DNA from: Paulinella micropora | Lineage: Eukaryota > Cercozoa > Imbricatea > Euglyphida > Paulinellidae | Length of the DNA: 64,000 nucleotides | Reading direction: 5' to 3' | Assembly: GCA_019918135.1 (NCBI GenBank) | Contig: WBZZ01002865.1 | Span: 269,001 to 333,000 of the forward strand | Shown: piece after piece, positions 39,858 through 50,381 of the stretch | Numbering within the stretch: position 1 is the stretch's first letter | Layout of the letters: each line of letters starts with the position of its first letter | The notes under the pieces: model-generated | The model's input: the letters and a program-made list of their open reading frames with translations, nothing else | What the model was told of the DNA's origin: nothing | The model's database searches: none | Position numbers and translations under genes: made by a program

Positions 39858-42800
39858 AGACAAACCCCCCCCTCTCTTTTCCTTCTCCCTCTCCCTAAAT
39901 CTCAGCGCCAAGATTAACAGTTTGTCGAGGATTTTTTTAATATTAATTTTGTACATTCTTAAGGAGCAGCGGTGTGAGGGAAGGCAGCAAGGAGAAGGGA
40001 GAGGGAGGGGCGCGCTGAAAAAGTATAATTCTTGTTAATTAAATTTCGACATTCTTAGGCTTTGGGCACCCGAGGGCTAGCAAATGGACGGGGATAGGAT
40101 AGAAGGAGGGGGCAAGACAGAGGGAACGGGGAGGAGAGATGGGGGGAAGGGGGGGCGCCCCCCCTTTCTTCCCTCCACCTGAGCCCGGGGGGCTCAAAGA
40201 ACAGGGGGTGGAACCGAAAAAAAACTAAGAAGATACCACTGAGCCGAATCTGCAGGGAGGGGGCGCTGCCCCCCCACCCCCCGCTTGGTACCCCCCCCCT
40301 GCATCCCAAAATCCTTTCTTTCACCCTTCTCCCTTTCCTCCCCTGAGCCCAAAGAGCTCCAGGAGCAGGGGGAAGGCAGAGGGAAGGGGGAGGGGGGTGA
40401 GAGGAAGACGGAATGAGCTAACTCCCCGTCCGAGAACTACTAGGAGAGAGAGGGGCGGGGGAGGAATTCATGCACCTGTCTGAGAACGAATAGCACACCC
40501 CTTTCCCCTTCCCTTGCTTCTTCCACTCCTATTCTTAGAAGGGGGGGGGGGGCGTCCCCTTTCTCTTTGGCTCCCCCTCCCCCCCTCTCCTTTAAATCTG
40601 TCTTCTACCTCCCCTCCCCTCTACTCCCCCTCCACCCCTGAGCCCGGGGGGCTCAAAGAGCAGGGGGCAGAACTAGAAAAAAACTAAAAGGATGCCACTG
40701 AGCCCATGCCGGGGCGCCCCCCCCCCTCTGCAAGTTCGCGCCCGGAAAACGGAGGGGGGGGGGGCGCCCCCCCCCCTGTATCCAAAAATCCTTTATGCCA
40801 TCTCCCCTCCTCTGAGCTCAGGGGGCCCAAGGAGCAAGGGACGGGGAGGAAAAGGGGGTGGGGGGGGAGGGCGCACAAGCTACAAAAAATGAATAAATAC
40901 ATTAAACGCTTCCAATAGGCCCCCTCGTTCTCAGTGCCAAGTGTAAGACCGTCGAGCTTTAATGAAAAATCTTTGACTTTCTTGGCGCGCCCCCCCCCCC
41001 CCACACTTCTCTCTCCCGCTCGCTGTTCTTGGGCGGGGGGGGGGGCGCCACCCTCCATCTTTTAAATTTGTCTTGTGCCTCCCCCTCTGATACCCCCCCC
41101 CCCCCCTGAGCCCGGGGGGTTCAAATAGCAGGGGGCAGAAACGGAAAAAAACTAGGAAGATGCCACTGAGCCTATGCCGGGGGCGCTTCCCCCTGACGAC
41201 CTCTTTTGGCGCCCCCCCCCTGTATTCAGAAATCCTCTTTGCCATCTCCCCCTGCCCTCCCCTGAGCCCAGGGGGCTCAAGGAGCAGGGGAAAGGGACCC
41301 TGTCCTTAGAATTGTCTTGTGCCTCTCTCTGCCCCCCCCCCCTCCGAGCCCGGGGGGGGGGGGCTAGCGAATGCAAGAGAAAGGAGAGAGCGAGGGAGTG
41401 AGGGAGGAGAGAGGGACGGGGGAGAAGTTTTGTGCACCTACACATGCACCTGTATGAGAACGAGCAGCACACCTTCTCACCCCTCGTGCGGCCGTCTGGA
41501 AAGGAGCAGCGGGGAGAGGGCAGGGGGCGCTGAAAAATTTTACGAATGTTTATTAAAGTTCAACAGTCTTAGACTTGGCACCGGAGTGGCTAACAAATGG
41601 ATGGGGGGGGGGGGGGGAGGAAGGAGAGAGGGAGGGGGAAGAGAGAGGGAAGGGGCGCGCTGAAAAAGTACACTTTTGTAAAATTAAATTTCGACAGTCT
41701 TAGACTTGGCACCGGGGGGCTAGCAAATGGACGAGGGGAGGAGAGAGGGAGGGGGAAGAGAGAGGGATGGGAGAGAGGGGAGAAGAGCGAGGGAAGGGGA
41801 GAGGGAAGATGGAATGAGCTAAGCCAATCCCCCCGTCCGAGAACTACTAGGAGGGGCGGGAGAGGATTTTCATGGCCCCCATGCATGCACCTGTCTGAGA
41901 ACGAGCAGCACACCCTGCCCCCTTCCCCCTCGTGCGCCCGCCTGAGGAGAAGAAGCAGCGGGGAAAGGGAAGGCAGGAAGGAGAAGGAGCGCGCTGAAAA
42001 GGTACAATTTTTTATTAAATTCCGACAGTCTCAGACTTGGCACCGGGGGACTAGCAAATGGAAGGGGGATGAGAGAGGGAGGGGGGAAGCGAGAGGGAGG
42101 GGGGGGGGACGGAATGAGCTAAACCCCGTCCGAGAACTACTAGAAGAGAGAGGGGCGGGGGAGGTTTCATGACCACACCTATGCACCTGTCTGGGAACGA
42201 GCAGCACACCCCTTCCCCCCCCCCTCGTGTTCCGGCCTGAGAAGAAGGAGCAGCGGGGAGAGGGAAGGCGGGAAAGAGAGGGAGAGGGGAAGGGGCGCGC
42301 TGAAAAAGTACAATTTTTTTAAATTAAATTTCGACAGTCTTAGACTTGGCACCGGGGGGCTAGCAAATGGACAGGGAGAGGAGAGAGGGAGGGGGAAGAG
42401 AGAGGGGAGGGGAGAAGAGCGAGGGAAGGTGGGGGGAGGGAGGAAGACGGAATGCCGTCCGAGAACTACTAGGAGAGTTAGGGGCGGGGGAGGATTTTCA
42501 TGGTTCCCACCCATGCACCTGTATGAGAACGAGCAGCACACCCCTCGCTCCCCCCCCCCTCGTGCACCCGTCTGAGAACAAGGAGCAGCGGGGAAGGGGA
42601 AGGCGGGAAGGAGAAGGGAGAGGGAAGGGGCGCGCTGAAAAAGTAGAATTTTTTAAATTAAATTTCGAAAGTCTTAGACTTGGCCCGGGGGGCTAGCAAA
42701 TGGACGAGGGGAGGAGAGAGGAAGAGGGAAGAGAGAGGGGAGGGGAAAAGAGCGAGGGAAGGGGAAGGGGAAGACGGAATGAGCTAACCCCCCGTCCGAG

Positions 42801-44049
42801 AACTACTAGGAGAGGGAGGGGCGGGAGAGGATTTTCATGGCACCTACCCATGCACCTGTCTGAGAACGAGCAGCACACCCCCCCCCCCCCTCATGCGCCC
42901 GCCTGAAGGAGCAGCGGGGAAAGGGAAGGCAGGAAGGAGAAGGGATAGCGAAGGGGCGCGCTGAAAAAGTACAACTTTTTTTATTAAATTCCGACAGTCT
43001 CCGACTCGGCACCGGGGGACTAGCAAATGAAAGGGGGATGAAAGAGGGAGGACGGAAGCGAGAGGGAAGGGGGAAGACGGAATGAGCTAAACCCCCTCGT
43101 CCGAGAACTACTATGAGAGAGAGGGGCGGGGGAGGATTTTCACACTCATGGAGGAGGGGTGTGCTGCTCGTTCCCAGACAGGTGTATAGGTGGGGGGCAT
43201 GCCTCTCTCTCTCCTAGTAGTTCATGGACCCTCTCTCCTAATAGTTCTCGGACGGGGGGTTAACTCATTCCGTCTTCCCCCTCCCCTTCCCTCGCTCTTC
43301 TCAACTCCTCTCTCTCCTCTCCCTTCCCTTTCTCTTTCCCCTCCCTCTCTCCTCATTTGCTAGCCCCCCCGGTGCCAAGTCTAAGACTGTCGAAATTTAA
43401 TAGAAAAAAAATTTGTACCTTTTCAGCGCGCCCCTTCCCTCTCCCCTCTCCTTCCCGTCTTCGCTTTCCCCGCTGCTCCTTCTTCTCAGACGGGCGCACG
43501 AGGGGGGGGTGAGGGGTGTGCTGGTCGTTCTCAGACAGATGCATGGAAGAAGGATCAGGCGGGAGAGGGAAGGCGGAAAGGAGAGGGGAGAGGGAAGGGG
43601 CGCGCTGAAAAAGTACTTTCTTTTTATTCCAACAGTCTTAGACTTGGCGCCGGGGGACTGGCCAATGGAGGGGGGGGGGGGGGAGACGGAATGAGCTAAA
43701 CCCCGTCGGAAAACTACTAGGAGAGATGGGCGGGGGGAGGGTTTTCATACCCCCCCACCTATGCACCTGTCTGGGAACGAGCAGCACACCCCCTCCCCCC
43801 CCCCCTCGTGCGCAAATTTCGACAGTCTTAGACTTGGTAGCGGGGGGCTAGCAAATGGACGGGGGAAGGAGAGAGGGAGGAGACCGAGCCATGGCACGGA
43901 CAGGACGCCGTCGGGGCCGTGAGGCTTTTGTACACTTGTTACACATGACCACGGCCCATCCATCCGCCGTAGGATCGTCTGGAAGCACGGTGCTTCTCCA
44001 AAAATGTAAACCGAACAAAAAATAAAAGTAAAAAAGCCTTTTTGAAACT
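39858..44049. repeat. Repeat tract of 3'-end-element units (copy 2)
   Basis: The counterpart of the tract at 25957-29240 and longer, with about ten units of the same type, including the inverted unit near 43150-43430 and a repeat-B copy at 43880-43995. An additional non-homologous part, about 40150-41320, has blocks with GAGCCCGGGGGGCTCAAAGA-like palindromes, long G and C runs and a plus-oriented 3'-end element at 40928-40990. No gene supported. Confidence 0.85.
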
Positions 44050-44277
44050 TTAATAAAACTCATCTCTGAACTTGACAGTGAAGACATACAGACTGTTCAC
44101 TGTTCTTATGCTAAACTCACACTTGTATTTTTCGCCAGTCTGTTCATTTTTGTGTGCAAAACCCATGCAATGCTTTGGCGGTAAATACGATCGTCGGTTC
44201 CTTCGGCGAGTATGTAGGATTCTCAGACGCACTAGAAAAGAGCAGGGAGGGTCAGCGCTTGGGCTTGGAAAGTGCAA
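44050..44277 (-). CDS. Doubtful small frame, partner of the one at 29244-29507
   Basis: Same basic peptide as the frame in copy 1 apart from a few substitutions (for example D for A near the end, S for R, Q for R) and a different N-terminus. Without an outgroup the case for a gene is weak. Confidence 0.2.
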   Translation of the reverse strand: MHFPSPSADPPCSFLVRLRILHTRRRNRRSYLPPKHCMGFAHKNEQTGEKYKCEFSIRTVNSLYVFTVKFRDEFY

Positions 44278-44279
44278 AA

Positions 44280-44332
44280 AAAGAATTCTTTATTAAAGCT
44301 CGATGGTCGTACATTGGAGGGCACTGAAAACT

Positions 44333-44364
<32 letters not shown>

Positions 44365-44400
44365 AGGGGGAGGGCAGGGGCGCGCTAAGAATGTACAGAA
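44280..44400. repeat. Paired 3'-end elements around a short (GA)n run
   Basis: Minus-oriented element at about 44270-44335 (GTGCAAAAAAAGAATTC, TTTATTAAAGCTCGATGG), the GA run at 44333-44362, then GGGCGCGCTAAGAATGTAC. It mirrors 29590-29740 and marks the right end of the large duplication. Confidence 0.7.
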
Positions 44401-44570
44401 AAAAAAGATCTGTGGAAATAGGAAAAATATGAAAAGTAGAAGAAAAAATTTTTTTGGGATGCGTTTGCACGCAAACAAGGGACGAGGGTGTCGCTGCAGA
44501 CGTCGTCCGCCGCCTAAAACCGGAGCCTCAGCAGCTGTCCCTAACTTCGCGTGTCTTTGGTTTTGTTTTA

Positions 44571-45071
44571 TTAAAAAAAATTGTGCTTTAGAGAGGCGGG
44601 CCTGTCTTTCTTTGCCTTCTTCTTCTTACCACACTTGCTACATTTCGTCGGAAACAATAAACACTGCAGCGCTGACAGTAGATCTGCCTTCCACTTGTAC
44701 AGCGCGGCACCCTCACGGTGAAGCTTGAGTTGTTTACGCCATTTATAGTATTCGCTAATAGCCTTGGACTGTTTTTCATGAGCGGGGGGGCGGCCATGGT
44801 GCTCATAGTCTAAGCGGGCCGCCCGCGTATTTTTGTCTAGCATTGTTTCGTTTGCTGCTCGTTGGCAAACCGCTGCTGCTTCCAGTTCACCTTTCACTTT
44901 TTCTTGCAAATCTTGCATATCCCGACCAAGCAGCTGCTCCAACTGACCCTTGTTTAGGTCCGGATTCGTTTGTTTGCATTTCTGAACCCAAGATCGAATA
45001 AACTCAGTGGTATCTTCTTGTGCTTGTTTTGCGATCAGATTTGCGACAGCTGAACGTAACCTATCTTCCAT
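44571..45071 (-). CDS. Hypothetical helical protein with Cys-Lys tail, 166 aa
   Basis: ATG at 45071, TAA at 44571, intact. Predominantly helical and charged, with probable coiled-coil character over residues 15-130 (Glu/Lys/Gln/Leu-rich). The tail CSKCGKKKKAKKDR could bind zinc or nucleic acid. No family recognised. The 45072-45180 upstream region is AT-rich, as expected for a promoter. Confidence 0.6.
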   Translation of the reverse strand: MEDRLRSAVANLIAKQAQEDTTEFIRSWVQKCKQTNPDLNKGQLEQLLGRDMQDLQEKVKGELEAAAVCQRAANETMLDKNTRAARLDYEHHGRPPAHEKQSKAISEYYKWRKQLKLHREGAALYKWKADLLSALQCLLFPTKCSKCGKKKKAKKDRPASLKHNFF

Positions 45072-45295
45072 TTGTTTCTCTTTTTAAGAATACTGTTATG
45101 AGTAACACTGACACAGAATTTAATAACGATAATTATGAAATATTATTCATGATAACAACTTAACAAGGTCTGGACTTTTTTCCATTTTTAACAATACCTG
45201 CTAACTGTGATTCTTTTTGTGCACCTTCTTCGTCTTCTTTTTGGTAGAAACAAAAAAGAAAAAATTGAACAAGCAAAAAGAGAAGAAAGTTCTGT

Positions 45296-47010
45296 TTCAA
45301 TAGAAAAGCAAAGCAGAAAATCGAAACAGAAAACCGAAACAAGAAACCAAAACAGAAAATCGAAACAGGAAACATAAACAGAAAAGCAAAACAGAAAATC
45401 GAAACAGGAAACCAAAACAGACGACGAAACAGGAGATAAAAACAGAAAATCGAAACAAGAAATCGAAACAGGAAATCGAAACAAGAAATCGAAACAAGAA
45501 ATCGAAACAGGAAACCGAAACAGAAAACCGAAACAGGAAATTGAAACAGAAAAGCAAAACAAGAAACCGAAACAGAAAATCGAAACAGAAAAGCAAAACA
45601 GAAAATCGAAACAGGAAATCGAAACAGACGACGAAACAGACGACGAAACAGAAAATCGAAACAGAAAACCAAAACAGAAAACCGAAACAGAAAATCGAAA
45701 CAAGAAACCAAAACAGAAAATCGAAACAGAAAATCGAAACAGGAAACCGAAACAGGAAACCGAAACAGGAAACCGAAACAGGAAACCGAAACAGGAAACC
45801 GAAACAGGAAACCGAAACAGAAAAGCAAAACAAGAAACCGAAACAGAAAAGCAAAACAGAAAACCGAAACAAGAAACCAAAACAGAAAATCGAAACAGGA
45901 AACATAAACAGAAAAGCAAAACAGAAAATCGAAACAGGAAACCCAAACAGACGACGAAACAGGAGATAAAAACAGAAAATCGAAACAGGAAACCGAAACA
46001 GGAAATCGAAACAGGAAATCGAAACAAGAAATCGAAACAGGAAATCGAAACAGAAAATCGAAACAGACGACGAAACAGACGACGAAACAGAAAACCGAAA
46101 CAGGAAACCGAAACAGAAAAGCAAAACAAGAAACCGAAACAGAAAATCGAAACAGAAAAGCAAAACAGAAAATCGAAACAGGAAATCGAAACAGACAAAG
46201 AAACAGGAAATCGAAACAGAAAACCAAAACAGAAAACCGAAACAGAAAACCGAAACAAGAAACCAAAACAGAAAATCGAAACAGGAAACATAAACAGAAA
46301 AGCAAAACAGAAAATCGAAACAGGAAACCCAAACAGACGACGAAACAGGAGATAAAAACAGAAAATCGAAACAGGAAACCGAAACAGACGACGAAACAGA
46401 AAATCGAAACAGACGACGAAACAGGAAATCGAAACAGACGACGAAACAGGAAATCGAAACAGACGACGAAACAGAAAACAGAAACAGAAAATCGAAACAG
46501 AAAACATAAACAGAAAAGCAAAACAGAAAATCGAAACAGGAAACCAAAACAGACGACGAAACAGGAGATAAAAACAGAAAATCAAAACAGAAAATCGAAA
46601 TAGAAAACAGAAACAGAAAATCGAAACAGAAAACAGAAACAGAAAATCGAAACAGGAAACCAAAACAGACGACGAAACAGGAGATCAAAACAGAAAAAAG
46701 AAACAGACAACGAAACAAGAAAACCGAAACAGAAAACCGAAACAGAAAAGCAAAACAGGAAACCGAAACAGAAAACCGAAACAGGAAACCAAAACAGACG
46801 ACGAAACAGGAAATCGAAATAGAAAATCGAAACAGAAAACCGAAACAGAAAAGCAAAACAAGAAACAGAAACAGAAAATCGAAGTATGAAATCGAAACAA
46901 AAAATGGAAACAGGAAACCGAAACAGAAAACCGAAACAAGAAACCAAAACAGACGACGAAACAGGAAATCAAAACCAGGAGATCAAAACAGAAAATCGAA
47001 ACAAGAAGAA
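45296..47010. repeat. 13-bp satellite, about 1.7 kb
   Basis: Roughly 130 tandem copies of a 13-base unit with consensus GAAACAGRAAAYC, interspersed with 12-base variants (GAAACAGACGAC) and a GAAACAGGAGATAAA variant that recurs in longer blocks. Because 13 is not a multiple of three, the unit is read in all three frames in turn, so each minus-strand frame gives the same Phe/Ser/Cys-rich 13-residue peptide for 450-520 codons. These are not genes. Confidence 0.95.
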
Positions 47011-47553
47011 AAAAGGCAGCCAAACAGAACAAAATGGAAACCAGCACAAAAAAAAAGACATAACACCCCGGTAGTCGCTTTGGTGTTCAGGCTTTGTGTT
47101 CTGGTGTGTTTAAGAATAAGAAAAACGAACAAACAAAAAAGTGACAAGAAAAAGGCTGCCACTTGGCTTTTGCACTTTTGTTCTTTTTTTGCTTATTTAT
47201 GTGGCTTTTTGGTTCCTCTTTGTACGTTTGTCTTTGTGTTTTGTTGTGCCTTTTTATGTTGCACCTGTGTGTTCTGTCTTTACGTTTCATTTTTTGTGTG
47301 TCTTGTGTGTCTGTGCCGCATACAGAAAGAGAAAATCACAACTGAAGAGTATCAGAGAGGAAGATTAACAGACAGACAGAAAAAAGATACGTACGTATGC
47401 AGACAAACATACAAGTAACTTATACATGCATACACCTACCTACCTTCCTACCTCTGTCTGTCGTTCTGTCTGTCTGTTTGACAAGCCAAGCACTAAGCTT
47501 AGAATTTATGTGCTTACCCCGGTTTGTGTGTGTGTGTGTTGACGTGCGCAGTT
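47011..47553. other. Low-complexity T/G-rich stretch
   Basis: T/G/C-biased sequence with short simple repeats: CTACCTACCTTCCTACC, GTCTGTCTGTCTG and TGTGTGTGTGTG. A 112-codon frame here is Cys/Phe/Leu-rich and looks like a by-product of base composition. Confidence 0.5.
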
Positions 47554-48624
47554 ATGCATTCCCCGCGTGCGTCCCGCTGCTGGGTGTGCCGCTTAGCCGA
47601 GCCAGCGGGTTTGCTGTCATTTGCTCCCGATGGTGTTGAGCTGCTGAAGCCAGTACCGGCCTGTGCAAGCTGCCTCGAGTCGCCACTGGGTTGGCCTCGG
47701 GACGACGACCCTAATCTGCGGGGGTCAGCTGAGGGCACGCTTGGGCACACCGTCTTTGCAGTGGCTAAGAACAGAGCGCTGACTGAGTTCGGAGCTTTTA
47801 CTTCTCTGTTGCTGAGCCCCGGACAGACAGAACACCGCGGGCTGTTTTTTGGCGGTCGGGTTATCCCTCACCCCCACAACGCCTGCGCGCCCACGGTGCG
47901 CGCAGGCCTTCGGTCCCTGCCTCACGCGCAGCCGGGCCCCTTGCTCCGTTCCGTGCGCAAAACGGCAGAGCCGCCAAGGCAGCAGCAGCTCGAATTCGTT
48001 CGCGTGGCGCCTCCCGGCGTGCGCACAACGCACCTCCTTTTGTGGGCCGACCGGTTGGTATGTATCGACGGCTACAAAGATCTGCAACGCTATAAACAGT
48101 CCCAAGTTAACATACTTGGTGTGCTCTCGAGCCTTGATGGCTCCTGGGAGAAATTTCTGAGCGAACCCGGAGGCAAGTAGATTATATTCCACTTGCCACC
48201 GGACAAACGCTACTTTGGTAGTGCTCAGCTTGTTAACAGCAGGGATTCGCGCCCGCTGTTGCTTTCCCGGTCTACGCCCTATAGCCACCCTGCTTCGCGC
48301 AGGCCTTATCTCGCGTGCGCAACAGGCCCACATGCTACGTTCTTCGCCGGGGACGAACTTTTCTGGGACTATGCAATTGACCTGGACAGTGCGCAGCCAC
48401 CGCCAGGGCGCCTCCGGGTTACGACCCGGCAGCGCCTGGCCTACGCAACTCCGTCCTCTTCTTCTTCTTCTTCTTCTTCTTCTTCTTTTTCAGCAGCAGG
48501 AGTTTTTGAGCGTCCTTCGCCAACGGCACGAGCTATTTCCCGCGTCTTTGCCACCGCCAAGATCAGGAGAAAGCAATTCTTGGATGATGATTTAGGCTTT
48601 TGCAAGACTTTGTCGAGTTTTTAA
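47554..48624 (+). CDS. SET-domain-like protein (interrupted)
   Basis: ATG at 47554. Near the N-terminus two Cys pairs (CWVC, CASC) could form a zinc ribbon. The C-terminal part contains FGSAQLVNSRDSRP and, after about 30 residues, ACATGPHATFFAGDELFWDYA. This has the N-terminal Asn motif and the final AGDEL-x-x-DY motif of SET methyltransferases, which transfer methyl groups from S-adenosylmethionine to lysines. A poly-Ser run and a basic tail follow. The coding frame is interrupted about once, with the reading phase unchanged. The last codons overlap a 3'-end element (GACTTTGTCGAGTTTTTAAT). Viral SET proteins can methylate histones. The target here is unknown, and the canonical GxG cofactor motif was not identified. 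Confidence 0.55.
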
Positions 48625-48655
48625 TTAAAAAAGATTTAATACTTTCTTTGCATCT
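48598..48655 (+). terminator. 3'-end element overlapping the SET-like gene end
   Basis: GCAAGACTTTGTCGAGTTTT, then TAATTAAAAAAGATTTAATACTTTCTTTG read as TAATTAAAAAAG and ATACTTTCTTTG. The stop codon TAA lies inside the element, so the element contributes the final residues KTLSSF. Confidence 0.6.
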
Positions 48656-49074
48656 ATGGCCTCGCCGGTTTTATCTCAATGAAAACTGACGGGGCTCGGC
48701 TGTCCACACCCATTGGTAGTCACGAGGCGGGGGAGGAGGGCGCGGCCATTGCTTGCGCTTGTCCTTGCGTTTCGTGAGCATCTCTCTTTGCTCCCCTGCC
48801 TTTGCCTACACACGGACATACACCAACACAAAGTCTGGGGCCCCTAAACTTTCTAACCCTAACTTTTTTTTGGGGGGGGGAGAGGGGAGAGAGAGGGGGG
48901 GGGGGGGGAGAAAGCCTCTGAGGAGGGAGAGAGAGAGAGAGGGAGGGGGGGGAGAGAGAGAGCGCGTGAAGAGTCAAGAAAGAGAAAGCTAAATTGAATG
49001 GCCGGTTTTTAAGTGTATACAAAAAAAAACAAAAGATTCTCCTCAAAGCCGAGTCTGCAGCGACGTGCTTCATT
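48656..49074. other. Gene-free stretch
   Basis: Mixed sequence to 48860, then G-runs and a GA-rich tract (48870-48990). An AAAAAAAAAC run at 49021 leads into the small coiled-coil gene. CTAACCCTAAC at 48857 resembles a telomere repeat but is too short to mean anything. Confidence 0.4.
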
Positions 49075-49323
49075 ATGCAAGCCATGGAATATCCTAGCCA
49101 GCCGCTTCCAGTCAAGAGTGCCAAACCGGACTTTAACATTCGCAGCTTTCTGGAAGCGCAAACACATTTCAACACAGCCCTTGCCCAGCAATGCCAAACA
49201 TTGATCCTGTCGTTTAACATGCTTGAACAACAAATAGCCCAGCGTCTGCGGCGGCTGGAATTGCGCTTAGCAGACATGGAAATGCTGCTGGCCCGCATGA
49301 AAGCTTTCCCGGAGAGACCTTAA
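49075..49323 (+). CDS. Small coiled-coil protein, 82 aa
   Basis: ATG at 49075, TAA at 49321. Residues 20-78 form one long amphipathic helix (FLEAQTHFNTALAQQCQTL, LEQQIAQRLRRLELRLADM) with heptad-like Leu/Ile spacing. Convergent with the zinc-finger gene 108 bases away. Possibly a structural or assembly factor. No family recognised. Confidence 0.55.
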   Translation: MQAMEYPSQPLPVKSAKPDFNIRSFLEAQTHFNTALAQQCQTLILSFNMLEQQIAQRLRRLELRLADMEMLLARMKAFPERP

Positions 49324-49431
49324 AGAAAACAGGGAGAAAGGAGGGGAGGGGGTCGCGCGTTTTCAAACGGCTTTGTAGGCACTCGTGGCTTTATTAAAAA
49401 AATACAGATTTCTTCTCCCCGCTGGTTTCCG

Positions 49432-50196
49432 TTACACGACGGGGGATGCGGGTAATGCGTGCACCACCCCGTGTGCGCGTAGGGCCTGCGGAGAGGCAAA
49501 GGCCTTTGAGCAGCCCTGCCGTTGGCAGACAAAGGGCCTTTCGCCGGTGTGCAACCTCCTATGATTCTGCCAATTCACCTTTTGTGTAAATTCGCGACCG
49601 CAAAACTCGCAGTGGTACGGCTTGACTTTGTCGTGGATCCTAAGGTGTAGGCGCAGGCTGGCCGGGCGCTTAAGCAAAATGCCGCACACGTGGCAGGCGG
49701 TGGTGGGGTGCAGAGGCGGAGTCGGGGGCGTGGTGGGGTGCAGAGGCGGAGTCGGGGGCGGGCCGCTGATTGTAAGGCCCGCGTGGGGGACGACCGTCGA
49801 GTGCAGCTTTAGCGTCCAACTAGTACTGAAGGACTTTTGGCAGCCCGGCAGGGTACACACAAAGGGGTTATCGCCGCTGTGCAGTCTCAGGTGAGACTGC
49901 AGGCTAGACTTCTGCGCAAACTTGCGTGCACAGTCGGGGCACTCGTACGGCTTGGAATGGACGTTGAGATGGGACCGGAAGCTGCTCCTGCGCTTGGCCC
50001 TAAACCCGCACACCGTGCATTGCAAGTCCTGGGGCACCGGCGCCAAGCGTTGGCGGTGGGTTCCCATATGCCTTCGCCAAGCCGCGTAAGACTTTGTCTC
50101 GCGCGGGCAATGAATGCAGCGCCATCTCGCTGTCACTAGTATCTGCTTCCCTTTCTTTTCTCCGCAAGTCACACTGGGCTTCTCAGCTGTGCTCAT
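49432..50196 (-). CDS. C2H2 zinc-finger protein with seven fingers, 254 aa
   Basis: ATG at 50196, TAA at 49432. Seven C2H2 units: CIHCPRETKSYAAWRRHMGTH, CTVCGFRAKRRSSFRSHLNVH, CPDCARKFAQKSSLQSHLRLH, FVCTLPGCQKSFSTSW with H...H, CHVCGILLKRPASLRLHLRIH, CEFCGREFTQKVNWQNHRRLH and a final FVCQRQGCSKAFASP unit (some quoted without their first residue). Classic linkers (HSGDNPF, HTGERPF) join fingers, as in DNA-binding arrays. Between fingers 4 and 5 a Pro-rich spacer contains an exact 8-residue tandem repeat (PTPPLHPT). Most giant viruses carry few true C2H2 arrays, so this looks captured from a eukaryote. The role as a DNA-binding transcription regulator is inferred. Confidence 0.9.
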   Translation of the reverse strand: MSTAEKPSVTCGEKKGKQILVTARWRCIHCPRETKSYAAWRRHMGTHRQRLAPVPQDLQCTVCGFRAKRRSSFRSHLNVHSKPYECPDCARKFAQKSSLQSHLRLHSGDNPFVCTLPGCQKSFSTSWTLKLHSTVVPHAGLTISGPPPTPPLHPTTPPTPPLHPTTACHVCGILLKRPASLRLHLRIHDKVKPYHCEFCGREFTQKVNWQNHRRLHTGERPFVCQRQGCSKAFASPQALRAHGVVHALPASPVV

Positions 50197-50381
50197 GCGT
50201 GCCAGACGACTTTCTTGGTGTATGCACTCGCTCTCTTTCTCTGGACTAAGAGTCCTGGTCGGAGGGTTTCTTACCAAAAGGGGGGGCACCCCCCCCCTCC
50301 TCTGCTCATTGCCCCCTCTCCCCCCCTGTGGCTGGACAGGATGAACCTTTATTTACAAAATAAAGGGAGGAAAGCCCGAGC

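Noticed and set aside
45160-47047. Three overlapping minus-strand open frames of 450-520 codons, Phe/Cys/Ser-rich
   Set aside because: They are the same 13-residue peptide read from the 13-bp satellite in three frames; stop codons are simply absent from the repeat unit.
47080-47418. 112-codon Cys/Phe/Leu-rich frame as a membrane protein
   Set aside because: Composition follows the T/G-rich simple sequence and neighbouring microsatellites.
48855-48868. CTAACCCTAAC resembling a telomere repeat
   Set aside because: Fewer than two full units, in the middle of ordinary intergenic sequence.
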